DNA of 64,000 nucleotides, from NCBI RefSeq assembly GCF_011075055.1, contig NC_058139.1:16513584-16577583 (forward strand), in the 5' to 3' direction. Below, one piece after another: positions 12,233 to 23,586 of the stretch. Source of the stretch: Mangifera indica (taxonomy: Eukaryota > Streptophyta > Magnoliopsida > Sapindales > Anacardiaceae). Below the pieces are notes generated by a model. The model worked only from the letters and a program-made list of their open reading frames with translations. It was not told the DNA's origin and ran no database searches. Within the stretch, counting starts at the first letter, position 1. Each line of letters begins with the position of its first letter. The position numbers and the translations under genes were made by a program.

Positions 12233-12836
12233 TGTAAGGATTTTATGGTCTTTGGGCAGTGGAATAATGTTTAAATTTTTTAATTAATGAACAAACATAC
12301 AGCAAAAAACCCATGTTGGTTTAACCTTATAAGATAAGTAATTCACAAACATACTATTAACACACATAGGGCATTTATAAAATATAGTTGTATAAAAATG
12401 GTTTCTTCAGCTTCTATTAATTTAAACAGATCATAAAATCATTTTCAAAATCTAAAATAGACTTGAACCTCAATATCCATATAAAATATAAATCAAATTG
12501 GAGGTTAAAATCATACACGAAAGCTACTAAAGTTTGAGCATGATTTGTGATTTTTTATGAAAGCCACGATAATGGCTTTTTTTTTTTTAAGAAAGAAAAA
12601 GTAGTTATACCTGGCCTTTTTTATTCAATGTTTGCACCTGGCCTTTTTCCATCCTTTTGTACATGTGGCTAGGGTTTTAAAAAGCACATAAAATATATGT
12701 GCCATGGCTTCTTTCGTAAGACAAAAAGAGAGAAACGTGCACCCCACGTTTTGTGCACAAAATTCATGTGAGAAGATGTTTGTGTCTACATATATGCATA
12801 TACACTTGCATGGCCCACTTAAAATTCATGGGTACT

Positions 12837-12876
<40 letters not shown>

Positions 12877-14065
12877 TTTCTCAGATACAATCCTAACCAA
12901 TTAATATTATTTCACTTTACCTTAAGTATCATAAAATATATTTTCGAGTCTAAAAGTCTTTCTAAGACTCAAAACTTTTAATCCAAAATCTAGATTAAAT
13001 CGAACTATGATTCAGCTTGGAAAACCTTACACCTTCAGAGTTTGATAAACTCCCTTTTATGCGTGACTTGTAGGCTCTCCACTAAGATATAGTGATCAGA
13101 TTCATATCAAACTCCCAACCTAGCATCTGTTCAAACACAAACCAAAAGTAGCCTCTATGAAGACATCATGGCCCCTGATTAGTAAAGTGTTAGCATATGA
13201 CTTCTTAACCTATTAGTGATATGATTACTTATACAATTCGATCCTTTTGTCATACAATATCTCTTTGTGGCTGAGGTATAGATGAAATGTCTCCCTTAGG
13301 GATCCTCGAGTTATATAAACTGACTTATACTAACGATTAAAAAAACATTGAATTAATCATCAACTCAATCTCACTATAGTCATAGATTTAATTGATCATT
13401 GTTATCCGTCAAAAAGCCCTAAATGATATATCAACTCCTTGTGGTTAAGAGTGACAAATCATTTATTAATTCACTATAACCTTTGTACGATCTCAGTATG
13501 GCCAATCACAACTTTTTTGGTAATCATCTAATCAAACTACATTGGACTGATGTCAAACCATATCAATTTTTACTCAAGACAGTCTGATAACCTCAAGTCT
13601 AAGGATCGCATGTGCCTCCGTTCACTAAGATGATATATTCTATAAACATTAGAATAACCATCCATATAAAATCCTCTTAGTGGGTCAATCCGATGAACAC
13701 ATCTATAACATGCACCTATGTATTACACCAAACTATTAACAAACAACTTTGACATATGAGAACTGTTATCATCTTTTGTTGAGATCATTCAACACTATTA
13801 TAACTCTATCATTATTACTTGTGCCCTTGGTCATGGTAATATCAGAGTTATGGACATTTTAAGAACATCCACCTAATGTACACATAGAGTTCTCATAATA
13901 TTAAGCATCGATCCTTTAGTCACAGTTTAACCATTTTTAGGATATTTGTTTGAGCATATATTAATATACTTTATAGACAAAGAAGGACACTATAAGTTAC
14001 AAATATGACGTTTATTAATAAACTTGTATCGTCATAAGGCTTCATTTTAAGCACTAACCCTAACA
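12233..14065 (-). repeat. 5' LTR of Copia-1 (right copy)
   Basis: It begins TGTAAGGATTT and ends ACCCTAACA. It aligns with the left LTR from the TTTGGGCAGTGG block (12254 versus 3960) to the TTTATTAATAAACTTGTAT block near the end. The divergence is substantial by eye, implying an old insertion. It lacks the MITE that is present in the left LTR. Confidence 0.85.
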
Positions 14066-15101
14066 ATATGAAGAAAAATGTGGCAAATTTATGTGGCTTG
14101 ATGTTTGGCGTGTCAGCAAGTTAAGGTCAAATATCAATGACTATCAAGTTTGTTGTAGCTGCTTATTATTCCAAAGTAGAAATGGGAAAATATCTTGATA
14201 AACTTTGTGGTTGGATTGTTGAGGGTTAAAAGAGGTCATTATGCTTTATAGGTTGTGGTTAATTGGTTAACTAAGTTGACTTATTTCATTCTAGTGAGGG
14301 ACATCACGAGTATAAATCAATTAAGTCAGATACATGTCAAAGAGATTGCGAGACTACATATGATACCTAGGATGATAGTGTCTAATAGAGACATGATATT
14401 TGTTTTGGCTTTTTGGTTGAGTTTACATAGGTCACTAGGCACAAGATTGGCATATGGTATAACCTACCATCCATAAACTTATGGTTAGACTGAAACAGTC
14501 AATTAAGTGATTAAAGAGATGTTAAGGATATGTTGTTTAGATAAAGGAGCGAGTTAGATTGATGTGTTATCACTGATGGAGTTTGCTTATAATAATAGTT
14601 ATCAAGTAACCATTTAGATGGCTTCGTATAAAGCATTTTATGGGACAAAGTGTCAATCAACATTACATTGGGATAAGATAGGTGAAAGGGATGCCTTGAC
14701 ATAGGCTTTAGGACCTGAGATGACTCAACTTATGATTAAAGATGTCAAACAAATTAAAGAGAAAGATTAAAAGCTCAAGACTATCAAAAAAGCTATGCTA
14801 ATTAAAGGAGATGCGATCTTGAGTTTAAGGTATTTGACAAGGTGTTTGTCAAAGTAAACACATATAAACAGGTCATAAGATTCGGTAGAAGAGGCAAGTT
14901 GGCTCCAAGGCTTATAGAGCCCCTCGAGATAGTGGAGCATGTAGGTAAGGTTATCTACCAACTTATGTTGCCAACAAGCATAAACTATATTCATAACATG
15001 TTCCATGTGTCATTACACAAGTACATTAGTAACTCGATCCATATGTTAAGGATTAGGGATGTTACGTTCAATGACAATTTGTCGTAACACCCCATCTCGA
15101 A
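14066..15101 (+). pseudogene. Ty3/Gypsy pol fragment: integrase core to C-terminal domain
   Basis: This resumes the frame broken at 3939 with MKKNVANLCGLMFGVSAS, the second half of the integrase zinc domain. The integrase core follows at 14255-14476: WLTKLTYFILVRD, VKEIARLHMIPRMIVSNRD, FWLSLHRSLGTRLAYG. This corresponds to the usual DRLTK...HFLPV, 'IVSDRD' and 'FW..L...LGT.L' motifs; the catalytic Asp context is kept as SNRD. 14842-15087 gives IRFGRRGKLAPRLIEP and INYIHNMFHVSLHKYI, the C-terminal GKLSPRFIGPF/HNVFHVS region typical of plant Gypsy elements. Frameshifts and stops separate these blocks, so it is dead. Confidence 0.85.
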
Positions 15102-16971
15102 TGTAACACCTATAATGTAGTAGTAAGGGTAAAATAATCATTTTATATGTTATAGGTTAACTTATATTTATCATGTACTTGAATGGGTTAAGACTAAATG
15201 AAAATATTTAATTTTTAGCAATGTGCATGATCCTCTGAATCAACAGAATTGGATAAGTCACATACATGATTTTAAATATGATGAATGACTGTTCACTTAT
15301 AAGTTGAATGCTCATTCATGTAGTTATGAAAATTGTATTTAAATATGACCAGTTTTCATGATTTTGTGAAAAGTTATACAAACGAATGAAAACTTGTTTA
15401 ACCTAATTTTGTGTGTGATAAAGTGAGGAAGGTTGACTCTTTGATTCTTATCGACAAGATGTAAAGTTTGGCAAGCCTTTATTGATAGAAAAATTACAGA
15501 GAATGAGACTACTCACCAACAAAGTAATCAAGGGATTTAGAACCTATAAGTAGGAACTCTTGCCATATCCTTACCATGCACACATAAATTGAACTAGGTG
15601 GTTAAACGCCTTAGCACCAAATGCATGATGCATCTTATGGTATCTAACCCTATTGCTCTTACAAATATTGTCACTTACACACATAGTTAGTGACTATCTA
15701 GTTATGTGATATTGGCTTTAAGGTTGCTAACTTTATGACTTGAATTTAACTCAATCTTAGCTTAGGTCATCGTCCACATAGTCAAACACCTCATTTTTGT
15801 TTTTCTTGAATTATTTATCTTCTATTAGCTTATTATTCTTTATGCATAACTCTCCATTTTATGCACATAGCTTAGGGGTATAATCATCTTTTGTCTTTGT
15901 TTAAGGTTACACGATTGTGTGTTTCTCAACCACGCCCGTGCTCCTCCTAAACTATAAACACAGACATATGACACTCAACACATGGTTGTGTATATAACAG
16001 ATGCTCACAAGGAGTTCACCTGGACATACTCCTGTGCACTTGGATCTATGTGTCTTCTAGTGCATATCATCCACTTTTGGAAAGCCATACCCAGACATAC
16101 ATGGTTGTCTCACGCCACACGACTGTGCATTTCTCCCTTTAGAATGAGCATGGGACCTTCAGACTTTCAAAATTTCTAGAATAACACAGGGCCTGTATGG
16201 AACTACATACTATCATGTGTCAAAATTTGGAAAACGCGTCCTAGGGTTTCTACACTTTTTTTATTACAAATCCGGCAATATTACTTCTTCAAGGCATACA
16301 CAGAAGTCTCTACACACCCAAAACATGATATTCATGCAATTTAATTAATCAAAGTACATATACATAGCTCTAAAGCATTAATCAAGCTAAATCATATAAC
16401 ATTCATACAATCAAGAGATTAAGCATGCATATAACTCTTTATATTCTCATATAACATCAATTTCATCAACAAAATCATCATTATTATATCTAAACATCTT
16501 TAGATCACGTATATAACAAAAAATTCCAAAGATTGCATGATCAAATAATGGAAACTATTCCACTTACTTGGATTCCAAAGGCAAAGCCTCTCTTGCACGG
16601 CTATAGTGATTCCGGTGATCCACAATGACTCCTCAGGTGACCATAGACTCCTCTTTCACACTCTGTCACTTTTTAAATGGCTGGGAAGCAAAAGAATGTA
16701 AAAGAATTAGGGTTGATCGTGTTTTTATTTTATCTCTAGACATAATACATAGATAGGTATGGGTCATACATGACCATACGTCTAGTTGCACAACTAAAGC
16801 AACTTTTTGTTTCATTACAATTATAATTTGATCCACTAATTGACTTTCTGCTGACTATACATAGCTATGTATGCCTTCATATACAAACATATACCCTTGA
16901 AAAATCATTAACACCAAATTTAAAACTAGAAAAATACTTAAATGCCCTTAAGCTTACTTGTGGGTGTTACA
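15102..16971. repeat. Gypsy LTR sequence bounded by opposed TGTAACACC termini
   Basis: The left end is TGTAACACCTATAATGTAG and the right end, in reverse complement, is TGTAACACCCACAAGTAAG. Similarity between the two ends extends over about 45 bp. The same terminus recurs at 40170 and 45796 (reverse complement) and at 45837 (+). Those are LTR starts of one Gypsy LTR family. The simplest reading is a plus-oriented 3' LTR of the 2825-15101 Gypsy element starting at 15102, invaded by a minus-oriented LTR ending at 16971. The inner junction is not resolved, and no 5-bp duplication was found (tcgaa versus agctt). No coding sequence is visible. Confidence 0.5.
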
Positions 16972-17440
16972 AGCTTAGGCCTTAATAACCTTTGTGGATG
17001 ACCTATATCATGGGCAAAAGGGTGCCAGTTTGTGACCACACTGAGATTCCAAAATAGAACATTAGGTTTATCAGCTTTATATATTATTCAGGGTGTCGAG
17101 AGGTTACTAACTTACTGAGTGCTTTAACTCGTGCATTCTTTTTATGTTATTTTGTAGGTAAAGGTTAGTAGCGGGGCATGTGGGGGAGCCAACAGTCTAG
17201 AAAGAAATTGCGTGAGGGTGAGGGGCATAATAGTCATTTTTCATATCTATTTATATTTATGTATTTATGACATCCACTCTCAATTTTATGATTTTTTATG
17301 CATAATGACTATTTGGATTAAGTTTTTAGACGTTTCTTTTATTCATTTAGTTTAATAAATGAGGTACTTCAATTAATATTATGACTTTCACCGTTTTGCA
17401 CATTGAATAATTATTATCATGCATTAAATTCGATAGTTTT
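16972..17440 (+). repeat. Probable Gypsy LTR remainder (R/U5-like)
   Basis: The text around 17105-17185 (TTACTGAGTGCTTTAACTCGTGCATT, then TTTTGTAGGTAAAGG and GGGGCATG) has the layout seen inside plant Gypsy LTRs. It also resembles the inverse of 43795-43850 within the LTR at 43463-45796. It may be the downstream half of the LTR that begins at 15102. The boundaries are not determined. Confidence 0.4.
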
Positions 17441-17689
17441 AAAACTAAGATTTATCAATGTTCATTTTGCAACTCAGATTTAGATTGAATTAGTAGATAT
17501 CCCAGACCTCATGTATTTTGAGTCAATGGATCTCATCTCAATCATCATTCGCCTCTATATATAAATAACATATGACTAATATAGCTTCTCATATGAAACA
17601 TGATTAGCCTTGTATTTATACACCATATAAATCACATATATCTGTATCAAATTCGACCATTACATCTCAGATCAAATGATTACTTCGAA

Positions 17690-18075
17690 TATTAGTACAA
17701 TCATATGATAAGTTATTTAACCATTTCGAAAAATGGTTCTCTAACTATTAATTCATACTAATACCCGAATGATATGAGTATCATTGTCACCTACACTAAT
17801 ATCATTTTATGATATTCAACAGAGGCATTTAACATGTCTACTATGTGATGTTATTGCCCAACTAATATCACGTCCACAGGGAACAAGTCGATGATTCAGT
17901 TTATACATTAATTGAATCATCCAAACAGTTTACATACATACTTTAAATTAATTCAAATAAAGGAAGAAGTTTATGGATATGAACAAAAGAACTGTTTCTT
18001 ATATTAATGAATTATTATAAATGTGTATGCAAGATAAAGTGTCATAAAACTGATAACATGAATGGTTCCCAGGAT
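17690..18075 (-). repeat. LTR-like repeat, family E (copy 1)
   Basis: It aligns end to end with 41635-42025. Shared blocks include ATATGAGTATCATTGTCACC versus ACATGACCATCATCGTCACG, the TATTGCCCAACTAATATCA block, the AATTCAGTTTATACATTAA region and the closing ATAACATGAATGGTTCC. Just right of it, on the minus strand, is a Copia gag fragment. This suggests it is a minus-oriented Copia 3' LTR; its start in that orientation could be TGTTAGTCTATATCCTGGGA at about 18090. I consider the family assignment tentative. Confidence 0.5.
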
Positions 18076-18128
18076 ATAGACTAACATAGATTGTATTCAA
18101 CTACTCGCGAATTTTCACCATATAACTC

Positions 18129-18326
18129 TTATAAGCTCATGAGTATATCGTACACACTTTGCATGTTTTCATGCTTCATTTGAAGTTCTTTATTCATCGA
18201 AGCTAGCATTTGGAGCCAGGTTTTCACCATATAACATAGATCGTATTCATCGAAGTTGCATATTATCAACTTGCCAGGTTTTGAAAACTTCTTTTTCATC
18301 ATCTGTGGCATTTGAAGCCAAATCAA
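18129..18326 (-). pseudogene. Copia gag fragment
   Basis: A 65-codon minus frame contains FDEYDLCYMVKTWLQMLAS, then MNKELQMKHENMQSVYDIL. This resembles the Copia gag (UBN2-type) segment in which a W..D...C.(I/M)LASMS.ELQ..HE.M..A..I(L/M)..L pattern is conserved. It lacks the rest of gag and all of pol, and it lies within about 60 bp of the LTR-like repeat at 17690-18075, so the element appears internally deleted. Near-duplicate text ('TTTTCACCATATAACATAGATCGTATTCATCGAA'-like, at about 18107 and 18219) shows a local duplication as well. Confidence 0.55.
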
Positions 18327-18339
18327 ACAGAATGGGTGC

Positions 18340-19690
18340 CTCCAATATGTATCTAACCTTCTTAAAGCTGAAAATGATTCTCAAGTTTCTTAGCTAGTCT
18401 TTAAAGTTTAATTTGGTTAATATGTGTTATCCAGTATACACAATAAAACAATATTAGGCATTTTTTAGTTTATCATAATTATCTAAAGAATACTGCAAAA
18501 AAAATTGGTTTTTATTAGTGTCTAGTATAAATTTAAACCTTTTAATGCATAATCTCATTAACTCCCACTATTTTATTTGAATCTTGCATTTCCTTAAATA
18601 GGATTTGGAAATTTCATTAGATTAAATTTCTAGTGGGGAATCTAATTTTTATTAAATTTAATTAACCTCATATAATGGAAATCTTGATAAACTAAATTTA
18701 ACAAGTAGGAAACTTTTTCCATTTATATCCCCATACAAAGCTTGATTCGTTTTCCATGCCCTTCGATCCAAATACCTTATATAAAAGAAATTTTGATACC
18801 CTCACCTAGTTAAATATGAACCATCACACTTTCCTAAAATGACATTTTCATTATGTTCTTACATAATAGAAATTTTGGTCATGATGAAAATAACCATTCA
18901 AGAACAAAATAAACTTAATTTCGTGACATAAATTTCATATTCCTCACATAATAGAAATCTTGGGATATTAAAATTTATGTTATATAATTTAGTTATCCCA
19001 TAATGGGAGACATAAATTTAATAATTTTAATTAGAAAGGTTTTAGATTTAACTTAAGATTAATTAAGTCAATTTAACATGGTATACATACATTTCATATA
19101 TGCATAATATCAAACATGAGTGAATGATCATGAGGTTTTCAAAAATACATCCTAATGGCCAATTATTCGCCTAAGTCCATATCTTCGTTTGGATCACCAT
19201 CCGAATTTCTTTTGGGTCCTCATCCAACCACTTCAATTACATTCGAAACTTAGGCATGTAAGCCCAAAAAGTAAAAATTAAACGGGGGGATTATTTAATA
19301 CAAACCCCTTAATAAAAGAATATTTCAACCTAAATTTTAAAACTTTGAAAAATCATAAATTGTACCCATGATCATTCCTAAATCATTCATCCATCAACTA
19401 AATTAATATTTATCATATATTGTGAACTCATTTAGAAGCATCAATTGGGTCAGGTTGTGGGCCGATTGGCATGATCTGTTACTATTATCGATTTAAAAAA
19501 AAAGTTAATTTGAAAGGTTGCTACCTTTCTACTATGTGGTAGAATTCTTCCACATAACAGAACGGTTTTTGCCACAGGGAAGAGTAGTTCAATAACTACT
19601 ACCAGAGGCCAATAGTCACTACATTTGATTTTTTTTTCTTTTTTTTTTATATAAACCCAAGGACCTGCCCTTGATATGATCTATTGAAGA
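18340..19690 (-). other. Unresolved retroelement-like sequence, no gene
   Basis: No protein-like reading is visible on either strand. The block 19140-19270, read on the minus strand, has the character of a Copia leader upstream of gag, consistent with the gag fragment at 18129-18326 being minus-oriented, but I could not place a primer site or LTR edge. T-tracts at 19627-19650 precede ATATAAACC. Confidence 0.3.
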
Positions 19691-19793
19691 CTAATAATGT
19701 GTGATCCAATAATGAAAGACTATAGCAAGAGTGTAGTAGGTTGGATAACACTGAAAACATTGAAGACACAAGCTAAAGGTAAGAAGCATGATG

Positions 19794-21285
19794 TGGCAGT
19801 TAAGGATGATATGACAAATGACGAGGAGACCACTGAAGTGTGGCGTCAATCTATACCTTTGGTTCATGTCAATTATTGGCATCGGGTCAAGGTTTTTATA
19901 CCTTTGGTTTGAGTATGTTATAGATATTAAATTAAGGTTTTTTTAATTTAAAATATAATTTAGTTTTTCTAGGTTCCTAGCTTTCTTGCTGGCATGTAGG
20001 ATCTCATATTTCATCTATGAAGTTCACATTAGTTTGGATATGACACATCCTTGGTAACATTTTTACTTGTCAAAATATAAAGTAGAAGTTTGATTAGACG
20101 GAAAATTCATGTGAATAAAGCAAAAGAATTCAATTAAAGTTTAACTTCCTAGTATTTGAAAACTTTGACCCAATGTCTATAACAAACACAAACTAAAGGT
20201 ATAAAAACCTTCACTCGATGCCTATAATTGATATGAACTAAAGGCATAGGTTGACTCCACACTCAAGAATAGATATGAAGATGAGTGATAAGTCAAATTT
20301 GAATGTCACAAGAAAATATTTTTGATAAGTTCATGAGTTCTCAAAAGAACCAAGAGAAAAAATCTCACAATTTCATTATGCCAGTGTGAATCCTCTATCT
20401 CAAGGCTTGCATGTTTATCTATAGCGCTAGTCTAAATAGGATAATACCAAATTTAAATTTGATTTAGCTTTTTGGGTTCCTAGTTTTCTTGCTTGCGTGT
20501 AGGATCTCGTAGTTCATTTGTAAGGTTCATATCAATTTGGTATTAAAGCTCGGCTCTAAATCAAGTTTGCTTATCCTTAAAATTATTTTGTTTTCGTTAT
20601 AAAAAAAATCATTTTGTTTTGTTTCTTGTTTCTTCCCTTGTGCACAATTCCATAGCTACATGTGCACAAGTTAAGTCTAGTTATTTGGTTTTGTTATTTA
20701 CGTTCTTAATTAGTATAAAAAAACAAAAAACAGAAAAAATATTTAAAAAAATTTAAAAATTAGAGAAAATTAGAAACAAGGGAAAAAAATAACAATTGAA
20801 AAAAAAGAAAAGAAAATGAAAGAAGCAAGTAAACTAAAATCAAAGGGAGCAGCCTTATTTCCTTTTCGTTTCTTTAAATTCCTCTTGTGCACATATTGAG
20901 TCTAATTCTTCCATTTATTCTAATTTGTTGATTTTAGCTTGTTACTGGTGTATTTTTATTTGAGTTCTATTAGTTTAATAAAGAACTAAAGAGAAGAGTT
21001 TAATCGAGTAGAAATAAAGCTAGAGTATCAGCACATCAAAGTGAAAAGCCAATTTAAAGTGTGAAAACATGAGTGATTACACAAGTGATTGAGTGACATT
21101 TTTTCGGAGAGGAGTGAAACACATGAAAGAGTGTGTGAGGTCTTTTCTAACCTATTTTGCAAGTTACAATCATGTAATCAAGTCTTCCACTTCATATTTT
21201 GACAAGGAAAAATTGTCCTCATGTGTTTAATGGTCTCTATGTCATTTGCCATGTCATCCTTAACTGCCACATCAACCTCCCTCCC
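19794..21285. repeat. Two inverted-repeat pairs of unknown element
   Basis: Pair 1: 19848-19913 in reverse complement matches 20190-20256 (AAACYAAAGGTATAAAAACC, then GATGCC.ATAATTGA). Pair 2: 19794-19848 in reverse complement matches 21225-21285 (GTCATTTGYCATRTCATCCT, then TAACTGCCACATCA). The unit around CCTTTGACCCAATG...AAACTAAAGGTATAAAAAC is also repeated in tandem at about 20150-20256. Inverted and tandem subterminal repeats of this sort are typical of class II ends, but I cannot define an element or a target duplication. The open frame 19697-19912 lies in the first arms and is probably fortuitous. Confidence 0.45.
19930..20552 (+). repeat. Duplicated LTR 3' end with primer-binding-like sites
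   Basis: A ~105-bp block (GGTTCCTAGYTTTCTTGCT, then GTAGGATCTCRTA and AAGTTCACAT-type sequence) occurs at about 19965-20043 and again at about 20487-20552. The second copy runs into TTTGGTATTAAAGCTCGG, close to the retroelement tRNA-Met primer site TTGGTATCAGAGC. The first runs into the more decayed TTTGGATATGACAC. I read these as two decayed LTR/primer-site junctions of one retroelement family, about 0.5 kb apart. 20553-21480 is then leader-like sequence without a gene. Confidence 0.5.
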
Positions 21286-21479
21286 CCCAATTCCTTTTTA
21301 CAAATTTCATTATCCTCTCTCAAATTTCACACTCTCAAATCTCAATCTCTCAATCTTGCATTATTTTTTATCATATTTTTCTTATCAATTATCATTATGA
21401 AACTTTTTGAATTCATAAATAATAATTCTCCGTGTTTATAATTTTGTTTTCATTTTAATTTTTCCAATAAAAACTATTT

Positions 21480-22205
21480 AACAAAGGGATCCAAGGTCAA
21501 ATGAATTCAATCCATTTGAATATTATCATGCTGGTGTTAATAACATTATTAATAATGCACAATGTGGAATAGGTAGAACACCAACTAGTGAAAATGGTAT
21601 AAGCACAGGTTCAACGGAAAGAAAAAAAAGCCAAAAGTCGATGGTGTGGGATTACTTCGATTAAATACAGGAAACAATCAAAGGAAAAGTAATTCATCAA
21701 ACAGTAAGTAAACATTGTGGTTCATTTTTGACATGTGCAAGTATAAGTGGCACAGGGCATCTTTGCTAACATATTACTGATTATTGTAAAAAAATTTCAT
21801 ACGAGCTCAAAGGGAAAAGACAAATTGCTTTCACCCAATCATGATCTATTAGTCTCGATGTTAGTTCTTAAAAGGTCTAAGTGGTTTTAGACACATAAGA
21901 GAAATGTTAACTTTCACACATAATCAAATGAAGATGTGAGACTATATGACTAGATATGTTATTGCTTCTGATCAACCTTTTAATTACGTAGAAGATAAAA
22001 TCTTAGAATGGATGATGCAAAATAGTGTTTAACCTACATTTAGAAGAATTCCTAAGTTAACTCTTAGATCAGACATCTTTAAAAATTATAAATTAATGAA
22101 ATTAAAAGTTATTGGAGAATTAAGTAATTTTAATAGTGTTATTTCAGTAACTTATAATTTATGGATAGCTACAAATCAAGATATAGGGTTGATGAGAAAT
22201 CAATA
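21480..22205 (+). pseudogene. hAT transposase, N-terminal half (BED finger)
   Basis: Starting near 21620, the conceptual translation gives SMVWDYFD, a cysteine pair in KHCGSFLTCAS, then ISGTGHL with a following H and C (ITDYC). This is the layout of a BED zinc finger (VWDYF ... C-x2-C ... H ... C). From 21960 it reads YVIASDQPFNYVED, FRRIPKLTLRSDIFKNYKLM, then VISVTYNLWIATNQDIGLM, matching the RICESLEEPER-type hAT region 'P F..VE......R...L.R.T...D' and 'LWTS.NQ..GYM'. The text at 21300-21380, rich in CTCTCAA, looks like the 5' untranslated leader. It is interrupted near 22205 by a LINE and carries stops and frameshifts. Confidence 0.75.
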
Positions 22206-23572
22206 AAATCCATCTATTAAGCTTTTAACGCTTTCAATTTATGGTTACATTTGGAGGAAAACAAAGCCAAAAGTTTCATCTTCTTACCAGGTGTATCCTT
22301 TGAGGAAAAACAACGACTTGTTGTTATCTTAGGGTTTGATGAAGGCTTTCTACCATTCAAATACCTATAAATCCCTATAATGTCGAATAGATCTCTTATA
22401 GAGATTGTAAGCCACTTATTTAGAAGATTGTAGAGAGGGTCTCGTTATGGAAGAGCAAATTCCTCTCTTATATGGGAAAGCTCCAACTTATTAAAGCAGT
22501 GTTATTTAGCTTTCAAGTCTATAGGTCGTTGATTTTCATTCTTCCCTTAAAAGTGCACAAGGAAGAAGAAGTCATCCTCAAAAACTTTTTATAGGCAGTT
22601 ATGGGTCTTCATAAAAACAAAGCAAAAGTCTCTTAGGAAGAGTTATATGTCCCTAAAGAGGAAAAAGGGCAAGGCCTCATAAGGAGTGTGGAACGGATAA
22701 GGTAGCCATAATGAAGCACTTTTAGAACATTTTGGATTTAAGAAGGTCCATTCTATGGTTATGTTGGATCAGAACAACTTATATTCCATGAAAAGCATAT
22801 AAGAGATTCATTCAGCAAGTAACAGTCCTTGGATTTGGAGAAAACTTTTAAAGCTAAGAAAGAAAACAAGAAAGATTATAAAAGTTCAAATTGGAGATGA
22901 CAAAATCACTAGCCTTTGGTTTGATAATTGGCCACGTTATGGACCTATTATTAAAATATTTAGTCTTTATGTTATTTATGATTCAAGGCTGAAAACAAAA
23001 GCAAAGGTCAATGAAATTATTAATGATGGCATATGAAGATGGTTGACTACTAACTCTGTGAAGCTCTTAGAACTTAAATGTGCAATTGAAAACATACAAA
23101 TTGGCAATGGAGAGGACCGCATTCTATTGACTTTGAATGTTTCTAATTGTTTTTCCACAAAATCAGCTTGGGAGGCATTTTGAACCAAAAAGGAGAGAGT
23201 AACATGGTATAAATTAGTGTGGTTCCATAAACACATTCTTAGACATGTTTTTGTTCTATAAATGGCCATCAAAGAGAGGCTAACAACAAAAGATAAGCTT
23301 GTGAAACATGGGCTGATTCAATAAGCAACATGTGTACTATGCAATAAAGATGATGAATATATGGATCGCCTATTTTTCCATTACAAGTTTGACCAAGTAG
23401 TATGGAAAAGTATGACTGGCTTGTGTGATTTAGGCTACAGAGAAAAAGCATGAGGCATTTACATTGAGGATATTAATGAGGCTTGGCATAATCAAAGCCT
23501 AAAATATTTTATGGCTAAATCATACCTAACCACTACAGTTTACAATTATTTTTGAGGACATTAGTGAAGTTT
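22205..23572 (+). pseudogene. L1-type LINE 3' fragment (RT C-terminus and zf-RVT)
   Basis: The fragment is 5'-truncated. It begins within the RT thumb region: ENKAKSFIFLPGVSFEEKQ, then LGFDEGFLPFKYLGIPI. It then reads KQCYLAFKSIGR and the 'KEEG.GLIRS' type stretch. The reverse-transcriptase zinc-binding domain lies at 23160-23455: SAWEAF, KLVWFHKHILRH, MAIKERLTTKDKLVKHGLI, ATCVLCNKDDEYMDRLFFH. The first Cys pair is kept, while the usual His-Leu...His-Cys part is altered (DRLFFHYKF). Several in-frame stops make it inactive. It is nested in a hAT transposase whose reading resumes at 23587. Confidence 0.85.
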
Positions 23573-23586
23573 GGCATAATAAAAAG

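Larger units (their letters stand above)
3940..14065 (-). mobile_element. Complete Copia-type LTR retrotransposon (Copia-1) nested in Gypsy integrase
   Basis: Two related LTRs (3940-6016 and 12233-14065) flank a 6.2-kb interior. The element reads on the minus strand. Next to the left LTR the interior begins, in reverse complement, with GCAAGTAGAAGAT directly before TGTTGGG, the usual polypurine-tract/LTR junction. Next to the right LTR lies a primer-binding-like GTGGTGTTAGAGTCAACC, a decayed form of the tRNA-Met site TGGTATCAGAGC. The flanking 5 bp are gtatg (3935-3939) and atatg (14066-14070), an almost perfect target duplication. Removing the element rejoins a Gypsy integrase reading frame at that point. 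The coding interior is decayed (see 8980-9760). It carries two hAT-type insertions. Confidence 0.85.

Noticed and set aside
22976..23451. Minus-strand frames of 98 and 60 codons
   Set aside because: They lie antisense to the LINE zf-RVT region and have no family resemblance.
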